Source of the DNA: Xanthomonas sp. CFBP 8443
GTDB taxonomy: Bacteria; Pseudomonadota; Gammaproteobacteria; Xanthomonadales; Xanthomonadaceae
Length of the DNA: 64,000 nt
Assembly: GCF_025666195.1 (NCBI RefSeq)
Contig: NZ_CP102592.1
Coordinates: forward strand, 2,852,001 to 2,916,000
Reading direction: 5' to 3'
A program made the position numbers and the translations under genes. Shown piece after piece: positions 10,049-17,880 of this stretch. Numbering within the stretch: position 1 is the first letter of the stretch; every line of letters begins with the position of its first letter. The notes below the pieces were generated by a model. It did not search any database. It was not told the DNA's origin and saw nothing but the letters and a program-made list of their open reading frames with translations.

Positions 10049-10324
10049 ATGTCCAGCATCGACATCCGCCACGACCACGACAAGACCCCTGCGCAGGCGC
10101 GCAAGGCGATCGAAACCGCCGCCAAGAAGCTGTCCGAACGTTTCGACCTGGAATCGCGCTGGGACGGCGACGCGCTGCTGTTCTCGCGCTCCGGCGTGGA
10201 CGGGCGCATCGAGCTGCTGCCCAAGCAGGTGCACGTCACCGCCGAACTGGGCTTCCTGCTGTCGGCGCTGAAGGGCACGGTGGAAAGCGAGATCCGCCGC
10301 GTGCTGGCCGAGAAGCTGGGCTGA
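10049..10324 (+). CDS. Polyhydroxyalkanoic acid system family protein
   Basis: This 91-residue protein fits the small PHA-granule-associated family. It has an amphipathic DKTPAQARKAIETAAKKLSE helix, then RWDGDALLFSRSGVDGRIEL and a C-terminal helix. The family co-occurs with PHA storage genes but its molecular role is not settled. The ATG at 10049 follows AGGAGCC; the frame extends upstream into the FHA gene's 5' end. It is divergent from the FHA gene. It is the first of several granule-related genes up to 13.6 kb. Confidence 0.85.
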   Translation: MSSIDIRHDHDKTPAQARKAIETAAKKLSERFDLESRWDGDALLFSRSGVDGRIELLPKQVHVTAELGFLLSALKGTVESEIRRVLAEKLG

Positions 10325-10332
10325 GCAGCAAT

Positions 10333-10762
10333 AGCCCCTCTCCCCTCGGGAGAGGGGTTGGGGTGAGGGTACGGCACGAAGCGTCTCGCTGATTTGGGAG
10401 CACGTGGCTACGCCCGTACCCTCATCCGCCCCTGCGGGGCACCTTCTCCCGGTGGGAGAAGGAACGGCCGCTAGCCCCTCTCCCACCGGGAGAGGGGTTG
10501 GGGTGAGGGTACGGCGCGAAAGCGTCTCGCGGAGTCGGGAGCACGTGGCTACGCCCGTACCCTCATCCGCCCCTGCGGGGCACCTTCTCCCGAGGGGAGA
10601 AGGAACAGCGCTAGCCCCTCTCCCACTGGGAGAGGGTTGGGGTGAGGGTCCGGCGCGAAAGCGTCTCGCTGATTTGGGTGCACGAGGCTTCGCCCGTACC
10701 CTCATCCGGCGCTGCGCGCCACCTTCCCCCGAAAAGGGGGCCATGGTCCCGATGGGAGAAGG
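10333..10762. repeat. Class B repeat cluster (three tandem modules)
   Basis: This 430-base gap is built from three near-copies of one module. Each module has CCCCTCTCCC...GGGAGAGGGGTTGGGG, then TGAGGGTACGGC and a variable GCGTCTCGC stretch, then TACCCTCATCCGCC and a GCACCTTCTCCC hairpin. Each half forms its own short stem. Related modules occur at 36884-37204, 46110-46258 and 47667-47745. There is no gene here; open frames are repeat translations. The modules vary too much and lack true spacers, so this is not a CRISPR array. Confidence 0.8.
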
Positions 10763-10775
10763 AACAGCACGGCGC

Positions 10776-11495
10776 TCAGTCGAAAGCGAACGGCTGCGGG
10801 TGCCCGGCGAACAGGCGCCGCGACACCTCGCGCTCGGTGCCCTCGATGTCGCCGATGAAGCCTTCGGCATCGCCGAGCTTGGAGAACGCGTCGAAGCCGC
10901 GCTCCAGGAATCCCTGCAGCTCCGACAGGCCCGCCGCCTTGGCCGGGCCGCGCGCGAAGCGCAGCAGCATGCGCACGCCGGGAGTGTGCACCGCGTTGGC
11001 CAGGCCCAGCCCGACGCTGGCGATCAGGTCGATCTGGTGCAGGCGCAGGCGACGCAGGCCGGTCTGTTGGTACGCCTCGGCGTAGAGCGCGTCGTCCAGG
11101 CGCTTGCGGCGCGGCGCCAGCGCCTGCAGCGCCTCGGCCATGCGCAGGTCCAGCGCGTGGGTCAGCACGCCCAGTTCGATGCCGTCGGCGACCGTGTCCA
11201 GCAGCGTGGCCGGCATCAGCCGCTGCATCATCGGCAGCACCTTGACGATGTCGGCGTCGCGACGGCTGAAATCGCGGTCGCCATAGACATCGGTGAGGAA
11301 GAACATCGCCGCCGGGCGCCGCTGCGGGTCTTCCAGGAAGTGCTCGAAGCTGCGCTCCAACCGCTGCGACTGCCAGCGCCGCAGTTCCTGCAGCCAGCGC
11401 AGCGCATTGCGCGGCTCGTGCACCGGATCGTGCACGGCCTGGTGCCACGCCAAGCGGCGACCGAGTCGTTCGAGGACGGGATTGCTGCGCGCCAT
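10776..11495 (-). CDS. FFLEE-motif-type protein, function unknown
   Basis: This 239-residue all-helical soluble protein is rich in Arg and Leu. It contains MFFLTDVYGDRDFSRRDADI near residue 70, which matches the position and style of the FFLEE motif that names a family found in Xanthomonadaceae and relatives. No enzymatic motif is visible. The start at 11495 (MARSNPVLERL) is the first ATG before the conserved region; a longer frame is overlapping patatin antisense. It is divergent from the patatin gene, and a PHA-system gene and a phasin gene lie close by, so a storage-granule role is plausible but only inferred. Confidence 0.72.
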   Translation of the reverse strand: MARSNPVLERLGRRLAWHQAVHDPVHEPRNALRWLQELRRWQSQRLERSFEHFLEDPQRRPAAMFFLTDVYGDRDFSRRDADIVKVLPMMQRLMPATLLDTVADGIELGVLTHALDLRMAEALQALAPRRKRLDDALYAEAYQQTGLRRLRLHQIDLIASVGLGLANAVHTPGVRMLLRFARGPAKAAGLSELQGFLERGFDAFSKLGDAEGFIGDIEGTEREVSRRLFAGHPQPFAFD

Positions 11496-11582
11496 GGGCG
11501 CCGATGATGGTGGCAGCCGCGCGCGACCGCAAGCTTCATGCCGCTCGGCTACACTCCAGCCAACGCCTCTTGCGGACCGCGC

Positions 11583-12854
11583 ATGCTTTCCCTCCACAGC
11601 GCCTCGCCACGCCCTCGCTCCCATGGCCGCATCGGCCTGGCCATCGCCGGCGGCGGCCCGATCGGCGGCATGTACGGACTCGGCGCGCTGCGCGCGCTGG
11701 ACGATGCCCTGGACGGGCTCGATCTGACCCGGCTGGACTGCTACGTCGGGGTCAGTTCCGGCGCGTTCCTGACCGCCGGGCTGGCCAATCGCATCAGCAG
11801 CGCCGAGATCTGCCGGATCTTCGTCACCGGCAACAGCGACGATGCGCATTTCCGGCCCGAGGATTTCCTGCGTCCCAACGTCTACGAATACCTGCGCCGC
11901 GCCGCGACCCTGCCCAAGCTCGCCTATGGCTGGTGGCACGACCTGCTGACCGAGCCGCGCAAGACCCGCTGGTCGGACCTGATCACCCGCTTCGGCGGCC
12001 TGGTGCCGAGCGGGCTGTTCGACAACGCCGGGGTCGAACGCTTCATGCAGGACGTGTTCAGCCGACGCGGCCGCAGCAACGATTTCCGCACGCTGGACGC
12101 GGACCTGTTCGTGGTCGCGGTGGACCTGGACAGCGGCCGCACCGTGCGCTTCGGCGAGCCGGGCCTGGACCAGGTGCCGATCTCGCTGGCGGTGCAGGCC
12201 AGTGCCGCGCTGCCGGGGCTGTACCCGCCGGTGGAAATCGGCGGCCACCACTACGTCGACGGCGCGCTGCGGCGCACGATGCATGCCTCCACGCTGCTGG
12301 AGCGCGGCATTGACCTGATGATCGGGATCAACCCGCTGGTGCCCTACGACGCCACCCACGCGCCGCGCCGCAACGGCCAGATCGACCGCGCGCGCCTGCT
12401 CAGCGGCGGCCTGCCGGCGGTGCTGTCGCAGACCTTCCGCACCCTGCTGCAATCGCGCATGCAGGTCGGCCTGGAGAAGTACGCGCGGCAATACCCGCGG
12501 GTGGACCAGTTGGTGTTCGAGCCCAATGCCGACAACAGCGAACTGTTCTTCACCAATCTGTTCAGCTATGCCGCGCGCCACCGCGTCTGCCAGCTGGCCT
12601 ACCGCAACACCCTGGCCGACCTGCGCCGCAACGCCGAAGTGCTTGAGCCGATGCTGGCCGCGCACGGCATCGCCCTGCGCCACCAGATCCTCAACGATCG
12701 CCATCGCACCTTCACCGACGGCGTGGACGTGCAGCCGCGGCGCATGACCGAGACCACCGCGCGCCTGCGCCGCGCGCTCGACGACGTCGACCAGGTCATC
12801 GCCAAGCGCCGCGCCACCCGCCGCACGCGGCGCCCATCGCCGCCCGCCGACTGA
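11583..12854 (+). CDS. Patatin-like phospholipase
   Basis: This 423-residue predicted serine lipase or acyl hydrolase carries the patatin signatures in order. The oxyanion loop is AIAGGGPIGGMYGLG near residue 20. The nucleophile elbow is GVSSGAF near 60 (GxSxG). The catalytic Asp lies in VDGALRRT near 225. The C-terminal ~150 residues are helical. No signal peptide is evident, so it is probably cytoplasmic or granule- or membrane-associated. The start at 11583 was chosen over 11538. It lies 86 bases upstream of the phasin gene on the same strand, which suits a role in granule lipid turnover. Confidence 0.92.
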   Translation: MLSLHSASPRPRSHGRIGLAIAGGGPIGGMYGLGALRALDDALDGLDLTRLDCYVGVSSGAFLTAGLANRISSAEICRIFVTGNSDDAHFRPEDFLRPNVYEYLRRAATLPKLAYGWWHDLLTEPRKTRWSDLITRFGGLVPSGLFDNAGVERFMQDVFSRRGRSNDFRTLDADLFVVAVDLDSGRTVRFGEPGLDQVPISLAVQASAALPGLYPPVEIGGHHYVDGALRRTMHASTLLERGIDLMIGINPLVPYDATHAPRRNGQIDRARLLSGGLPAVLSQTFRTLLQSRMQVGLEKYARQYPRVDQLVFEPNADNSELFFTNLFSYAARHRVCQLAYRNTLADLRRNAEVLEPMLAAHGIALRHQILNDRHRTFTDGVDVQPRRMTETTARLRRALDDVDQVIAKRRATRRTRRPSPPAD

Positions 12855-12940
12855 CACGACCGCGGCGCTGGTGTGATTACTCTAACCAACGTCGTGAGTC
12901 TCGAACCCAGCCACCCAACTGCCGAAGGAACCGCACCGCC

Positions 12941-13573
12941 ATGGCCACCCTGAAGAAGTCCGCACGCAAGAAGAAAACCGCCACGAGCGACGAGGGCCTG
13001 CAGGCGCAGGCGGAAAAGCTGTCCAAGCGCCTGGGCGAATCGGCGCAGCAGGTGTGGTTGGCCGGCGTCGGCGCGTTCGGCCGCGCCCAGGCCGAAGGCG
13101 GCAAGCTGTTCGAGACCCTGGTGAAGGAAGGCCTGACCCTGGAACAGAGCACGCGCAAGCTGGCCGGCGGCGGCGTGGAGGCGGTGCGCGATGTCGTGGA
13201 GAACCGGGTCGGCCAGGCGCGCGAACGCGCCGCCGATACCTGGGACCGGCTGGAAAAGGTGTTCGAGGACCGGGTGCAGCGCGCATTGCGTCGGCTGGAA
13301 GTGCCCAGCCGCGAAGACCTCGGCACGCTGGTCGAGCGCGTCGACGCCCTGAACGCCGAACTGCGCAACCTCGGCGGCGGTCGCAGCGCACGCAAGGCCC
13401 AGACCAAGGCGCCAACGGCCAAGAAAGCGGCGAAGACCGCCGCACCCAAGCCCCGTGCGGCCAAGCAGCCGGCACCGGCACGGCGCCGCGCCGGTCCGGT
13501 CGTCGCCAGCGCCGCCCCCGCGCCGAAACGCGCCAGCCGCAAGCGCGCGGGGGCACCTGCGGCGTCCGAATGA
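12941..13573 (+). CDS. Phasin-family granule-associated protein
   Basis: This 210-residue protein has a Lys-rich start, then a helical phasin domain (about 20-135, with VWLAGVGAFGRAQAEGGKLFETLVKEG). An Ala/Lys/Pro-rich, histone-like basic tail fills about 145-210. The layout matches PhaF/PhaI-type proteins that coat PHA granules and, through the basic tail, can bind DNA and help share granules at division. GAAGGAA precedes the ATG. The neighbours are the patatin, FFLEE and PHA-system genes. No phaC synthase lies in the window. Confidence 0.9.
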   Translation: MATLKKSARKKKTATSDEGLQAQAEKLSKRLGESAQQVWLAGVGAFGRAQAEGGKLFETLVKEGLTLEQSTRKLAGGGVEAVRDVVENRVGQARERAADTWDRLEKVFEDRVQRALRRLEVPSREDLGTLVERVDALNAELRNLGGGRSARKAQTKAPTAKKAAKTAAPKPRAAKQPAPARRRAGPVVASAAPAPKRASRKRAGAPAASE

Positions 13574-13616
13574 CGTTTTGTTGCAAAGCAGCAGGTTTTT
13601 TCCGACAATCGGAACG

Positions 13617-13679
13617 GACCCGCCAGTCCACCTGAAGACCGTTTGCTCCCCTCCCCTCACGGCTTCGGACTGGCGGGTC
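13617..13679 (+). terminator. Long-loop stem after the phasin gene
   Basis: Perfect 13-base arms GACCCGCCAGTCC (13617-13629) and GGACTGGCGGGTC (13667-13679) enclose a 37-base loop and are followed by TTCTCC. A small perfect stem, TTCCGA-CAA-TCGGAA, lies just before. It could end phasin transcription or be a structured 3' RNA. The loop is long and the T-run weak for a classical terminator. Confidence 0.45.
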
Positions 13680-13774
13680 TTCTCCTGTCCGCCGTTCCCC
13701 GCTGTCGCCTTGCCGGCGCCGTGACACGCTGGCGATAAACTGGCGTCATCGAATAGCGTTACGCGGGTACGAGC

Positions 13775-14821
13775 ATGGTTTCCTGGATAGTGGCAACGGT
13801 CTTGGCAGTCGGAGCATGGCTCGCTGCCACGCTCTACCTGTGGCTGGTCCGCCGCCGCGAGAACGAAACCACCGCCGGACTGCACGCCCTGGCCGGACTG
13901 CATTGGCGCGACTTTTCGCGCATGGTGCGGCGCGCGATGCGCGAGCAACGCGACCTGCACGACGCGGTCGACGAAGATGCGGCGCTGGAACCGCAAAGCG
14001 ATTTCGTGATGACCCGCGGCGACGCCCGCTGGCTGCTGTCGTGCAAGCACGGCCGCGCCTACCGTATCGGCTCGGCCGCGGTCAACGAACTGGGCGCGGC
14101 GGCGCGGCTGATGGGCGCGCAGGGCGGCATCCTGGTCACCGAGGGCAAAGTGCAGCGCGACGGCATCGCCGCCGCCGACAAGCAGTCGGTGGAGATCCTC
14201 GACGGCCGCCGCATCTGGCCGATGCTCAAGCGCTACCTGCCCAGCGAACTGGAGGACGGCGTGATCGGCGCTTCCCGCCGGCGCGCGCAGCGGCATACCG
14301 CCATCGCCGCCCTGGCCGCGCTGACCCTGGGCCTGCTGGTCGGACTGGGCGGGCTGGCGCTGCAGCAGCGCAACGCCGATGCCGCGTCCAGCGCCGCCCT
14401 GCCCGCGCCTGGCACCACCCCGGCTCCTACCGCTCCTGCAGCGCCCGCGCCTGCTGCGGCCACGTCCGCCGCGCCCAAGCCGACACCGGTCGCCGCGCCA
14501 GGCGCTGCGCCGACCGCCGCAACCCACCCCACCTCAGCGGCCGAGGCCGCGCCGTCGGCCGCAGAACCCGACGCCGCCACCGAAGCCGGCCATCGCCGGG
14601 CGATCTCCAAGGCCATGGCCAGGACACCCGGGGTGATCCGCGGCATCTGGCAGACCCAGATGACGCTGGTGATCGACCGCAGCGGCGACGACGCACAGGT
14701 GCTGCCGCTGATCTGCAAGGAAGTGGAACGCTATCCCGCGCTGCGCACCGTGCGCATCCAGCTCAATCCGCGTCCCGGCCACGACGAGCCGGTCCGCTGG
14801 CGGCAATGTAGAACGTTCTGA
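13775..14821 (+). CDS. Membrane-anchored Mrr/restriction-endonuclease-like protein
   Basis: This 348-residue protein has an N-terminal transmembrane helix (about 3-25). A domain resembling Mrr-type PD-(D/E)xK nucleases follows, about 35-160. HWRDFSRMVRRAM opens it. SDFVMTRGD then WLLSCKHG gives the D...xCK spacing of a catalytic Asp and Lys, and GGILVTEGKV follows. A second transmembrane helix lies near 178-198. Then come a ~90-residue Ala/Pro linker and a small C-terminal domain ending in PGHDEPVRWRQC. No methylase is nearby, so it is not a classic restriction pair. Function unknown. Confidence 0.72.
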   Translation: MVSWIVATVLAVGAWLAATLYLWLVRRRENETTAGLHALAGLHWRDFSRMVRRAMREQRDLHDAVDEDAALEPQSDFVMTRGDARWLLSCKHGRAYRIGSAAVNELGAAARLMGAQGGILVTEGKVQRDGIAAADKQSVEILDGRRIWPMLKRYLPSELEDGVIGASRRRAQRHTAIAALAALTLGLLVGLGGLALQQRNADAASSAALPAPGTTPAPTAPAAPAPAAATSAAPKPTPVAAPGAAPTAATHPTSAAEAAPSAAEPDAATEAGHRRAISKAMARTPGVIRGIWQTQMTLVIDRSGDDAQVLPLICKEVERYPALRTVRIQLNPRPGHDEPVRWRQCRTF

Positions 14822-14825
14822 GCCG

Positions 14826-14950
14826 AGATTCGGGATTGGGCATTCGGGATTGGTAAAAGCGGATTCGCCGCGCCGGATGCAGACAGCGGGATGATGAATT
14901 CGCAGGCGCCACGCTCTTGCGAATCCCCAATCCCGACGCGCAAATCCCGG
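14826..14950. repeat. Class C heptamer arrays in inverted pair
   Basis: GGGATTGGGCATTCGGGATT-like units near 14830 face AATCCCCAATCCCG-like units near 14925, leaving about 70 bases between them. The pair lies between the nuclease-like gene and the convergent reductase gene. Similar inverted pairs bracket the aminotransferase gene at 46-47.8 kb. Confidence 0.65.
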
Positions 14951-14954
14951 CTCC

Positions 14955-16943
14955 TCACCAATGCACCCCCCGCATCAAAGCGGCAAACGCGATCTGCTCC
15001 TGGCTCGGCTTGGCTTCGCGCAGCGCCTTGCGGTCGCCCTTGGCCGCGGCCGAGTCGGGGAACAGTTCGAAGGCGGTGTTCATCACCACCTCGTAGGCCT
15101 TCGGCGCGACCGCGTTGACCAGCGCGGCGAAGATGCCCAGGCGCGTGGCCACCCGGCTCGGGCGCTCGATGATCGCCTTGACCATCAGGTCCGCGGCCTC
15201 GTCCACGCTCAGCGTGGGCACGCTGTCGTACATCTTGGTGGGCGCGATCATCGGCGTCTTCACCAGCGGCATGTTGACCGTGGTGAAGCTGATGCCCTTG
15301 CCGGACAGTTCGCCCTGCGCGCAGCGGCTCCACGCGTCCAGCGCCGCCTTCGACGCCACGTAGGCGGAGAAACGCGGCGAATTGGCCAGCACGCCGATCG
15401 AGCTGACGTTGATGATGTGGCCCTTGCGCCGCCCGGTCATGCCCGGCAGCACGCCCATGATCAAGCGCAGGCTGCCGAAGTAGTTCAGCTGCATGGTGCG
15501 CTCGAAATCGTGGAAGCGGTCGTAGCTGAGTTCGATCGAGCGGCGGATCGAGCGGCCGGCGTTGTTGATCAGCACGTCGACGTGGCCATGCGCCTCCAGC
15601 ACGGTCTTGAGCAGCGCGTCGCAGCCGGCCAAGTCGGACAGGTCGGCGGTGTAGGCGAACACCTTGCCGCCCTTGGCGTTCATCGCATCGCGCGCGGCGA
15701 ACAGCTCCTGCTCGCCGCGGGCGACGATGATCGTGGTGGCGCCGGCCTCGGCCACGCGCTGCGCGGTGGCCAGGCCGATGCCGGAGGACCCGCCGGTGAT
15801 CAGCACCACCTTGCCGCGCACCTTGCCCTTGAGCGTGCGGTCGACGAACAGGTCCGGATCCAGGTGCCGTTCCCAGTGGTCCCACAGGCGCCAGGCGTAG
15901 TCTTCCAGCCGCGGCACGGCGATGCCGCTGCCCTTGAGCGCGCGCTCGGTCTCGCGGCTGTCGAAGCGCGTGGGGTAGGTGATGAATTTCAGCACCTCGC
16001 GTGGGATGCGGAAATCGCGCAGCAGCATGCCGGTGAAGCGGCGGATCGGCGGCAGGCCGCCGAGCGCGGCGCGGATGCCGGACGGCACGAACGCGAACAT
16101 CCGCGCGTCCACCCGCAAGGTCATCTCCGGCGCGTGGCCGGCGCGGCAGAACACGTTGAGCACCTCGCCCACGCGCAACGGCTCCGGATCGGTGAGGTGG
16201 AAGGTGTGGCCGTCGAGCTTGGGCTTGTGCGCGATGTGGTCCATCGCGTCGGCAACGAAATCCACCGGCACCAGGTTGATGCGCCCGCCCTCGATGCCGA
16301 GCATCGGCGCCCACGGCGGCAGCAGCTGGCGCAGCTTCTTGATCAGCGGAAAGAAGTAATACGGCCCGTCGATCTTGTCGATCGCGCCCGTGCGCGAATC
16401 GCCGACCACCATGCCGGGGCGGTAGATGCGCCACTTGATCCGGGTTTCCGCGCGCACCAGCGCCTCGGCGTCGTGCTTGGTGCGCAGGTAGGGATCGTCC
16501 AGGCCTTCGGCCTCTTCGAACATGTCCTCGCGGAAGATGCCCGGATACAGCCCGGCCACCGCGATCGAGCTGGTGTGGTGGAAGATGCCCGCATCGAGCT
16601 GCGCGGCCAGTTCCAGCGCGTTGCGGGTGCCGTCGAGATTGGCCACCCGCTGCGCCTCGGCCTTGGCGGTGAGGTCGTACAGCGCGGCCAGGTGGAAGAA
16701 GTGCTTGACCTTGCCGCGCAGCGCCTGCCGCTGCGCCTCGTCCAGGCCGCAGCACTCGGCGCCGACATCGCCGTGCAGCACCACCAGGCGCTTGGCGTCC
16801 CAGCCCTGCTCGCGCACCAGCGCATCGAACTTGCGTTGCGACTCCTTGCGGACCAGGACGTGGATGAGGCCTTTGCGCCGCATCAGGTTGGCCATCAGAT
16901 AACGGCCGATGAAACCGGTGGCGCCCGTAACGAAATACGTCAT
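14955..16943 (-). CDS. Two-domain fatty acyl-CoA reductase (probably alcohol-forming)
   Basis: This 662-residue protein fuses two SDR domains. The N-terminal one (about 1-360) is extended-SDR, with MTYFVTGATGFIGRYLMANL, HHTSSIAVAGLYPG and GPYYFFPLIKKLR. The C-terminal one (about 370-640) is classical, with VLITGGSSGIGLAT, NNAGRSIRRSIELSYDRFHD and catalytic YVASK. Length, domain order and many segments up to the closing AFAALMRGVHW closely match, from memory, the ~661-residue Marinobacter reductase that turns fatty acyl-CoA into fatty alcohol. The likely product is fatty alcohol for wax esters or similar lipids. The start at 16943 is the canonical one; the upstream frame extension is not conserved. 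It is a single-gene unit. Confidence 0.88.
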   Translation of the reverse strand: MTYFVTGATGFIGRYLMANLMRRKGLIHVLVRKESQRKFDALVREQGWDAKRLVVLHGDVGAECCGLDEAQRQALRGKVKHFFHLAALYDLTAKAEAQRVANLDGTRNALELAAQLDAGIFHHTSSIAVAGLYPGIFREDMFEEAEGLDDPYLRTKHDAEALVRAETRIKWRIYRPGMVVGDSRTGAIDKIDGPYYFFPLIKKLRQLLPPWAPMLGIEGGRINLVPVDFVADAMDHIAHKPKLDGHTFHLTDPEPLRVGEVLNVFCRAGHAPEMTLRVDARMFAFVPSGIRAALGGLPPIRRFTGMLLRDFRIPREVLKFITYPTRFDSRETERALKGSGIAVPRLEDYAWRLWDHWERHLDPDLFVDRTLKGKVRGKVVLITGGSSGIGLATAQRVAEAGATTIIVARGEQELFAARDAMNAKGGKVFAYTADLSDLAGCDALLKTVLEAHGHVDVLINNAGRSIRRSIELSYDRFHDFERTMQLNYFGSLRLIMGVLPGMTGRRKGHIINVSSIGVLANSPRFSAYVASKAALDAWSRCAQGELSGKGISFTTVNMPLVKTPMIAPTKMYDSVPTLSVDEAADLMVKAIIERPSRVATRLGIFAALVNAVAPKAYEVVMNTAFELFPDSAAAKGDRKALREAKPSQEQIAFAALMRGVHW

Positions 16944-17108
16944 GCCGAACCATCCCTCGTTCTGCGGCCGTGGCCCCTCGCCGCGTCCGTCCTGGACGCT
17001 AACTTGCCAGAGTGCGGCAGGCAGGACAAACGCACGCTGCGGCGCGAGCGTGCGGCGGCGCAGCATCGGACGCGGCCGACGCAGCCGATCGACGCCGCGC
17101 CGCGGGGC

Positions 17109-17840
17109 TCAGCGCGCGCCCGGCGAGAACCGCGCGACCAGGTCGTAGGTGTCGCCGAGGAACACCTGGCGCACGAAGGTGACGGCCTGTTCGCCGCGCC
17201 AGGTCTGGCGGTCGATCAGCAGGCAGGCGGTGCCGGCCGCGACCTGCAAGCGCGCCGCCTGCGCGGGGTTGGCGCCGACCGCGCTGATGCGGTGTTCGGC
17301 ACGGGTCCACGGCACGTGCTGCAGCAGCCAGCTGCCGGGCACGGTCACCGCGAAATCCATCTGCAGCGCTTCCGGCACCGCCACCGGATTGATCACCCGC
17401 TCCTCCAGCGCGAACGGGCGCCCGTCGGCGAAATGCAGGCAGTGCAGCGACAGCAGCGTGCCGGCGGCAGCGACCTCGGCCTCCTGCGGCAGCTCGGAAC
17501 GCGGCGCGCGCTGGCGCCGCTCGAGCAGTTCGAAACGGTAGGCGTGGCCGCGCGCGGCGACCTCGACCGGAATGTCTGGGATCTCCAGCGCCACCTGTTC
17601 CATGTGCGGATGCGGCCGCGCCACGAACGAGCCGGCGCGGCGCCGGCGCTCGATCATGCCGGCGTCGGCGAGCATCGCCAGCACCTTGTTGACCGTCATC
17701 CGCGAGCAGGCGTACTGCGCCATCAGTTCGTGTTCGAACGGGATGCGATGGCCCGGCGGCCATTCGCCGCTGCGGATGCGGCCTTCGATGTCGCTGCGGA
17801 TGCGGTGGTTGAGCGTCGCCGCGGGCCGGGGCTGGCTCAT
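17109..17840 (-). CDS. hutC: Histidine utilization repressor (GntR family)
   Basis: This 243-residue regulator has an N-terminal winged helix-turn-helix (about 10-75; EHELMAQYACSRMTVNKVL). A UTRA ligand-binding domain follows (about 90-240), which in HutC senses urocanate. It closes with FVRQVFLGDTYDLVARFSPG, typical of HutC. It lies downstream of hutF, with a 40-base gap between the hutF stop and its start, so the two are probably one transcript. A HutC-type operator lies between hutF and hutI, which implies autoregulation and control of the whole hut cluster. Confidence 0.95.
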   Translation of the reverse strand: MSQPRPAATLNHRIRSDIEGRIRSGEWPPGHRIPFEHELMAQYACSRMTVNKVLAMLADAGMIERRRRAGSFVARPHPHMEQVALEIPDIPVEVAARGHAYRFELLERRQRAPRSELPQEAEVAAAGTLLSLHCLHFADGRPFALEERVINPVAVPEALQMDFAVTVPGSWLLQHVPWTRAEHRISAVGANPAQAARLQVAAGTACLLIDRQTWRGEQAVTFVRQVFLGDTYDLVARFSPGAR

Positions 17841-17880
17841 CGGCGCGCCTGCGCTGTGGCGCGCAGCGGACGGCGCCGGA

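Noticed and set aside
10333..10762. Possible CRISPR array
   Set aside because: Repeats are long, imperfect and hairpin-forming, with no equal-length unique spacers and no cas genes.
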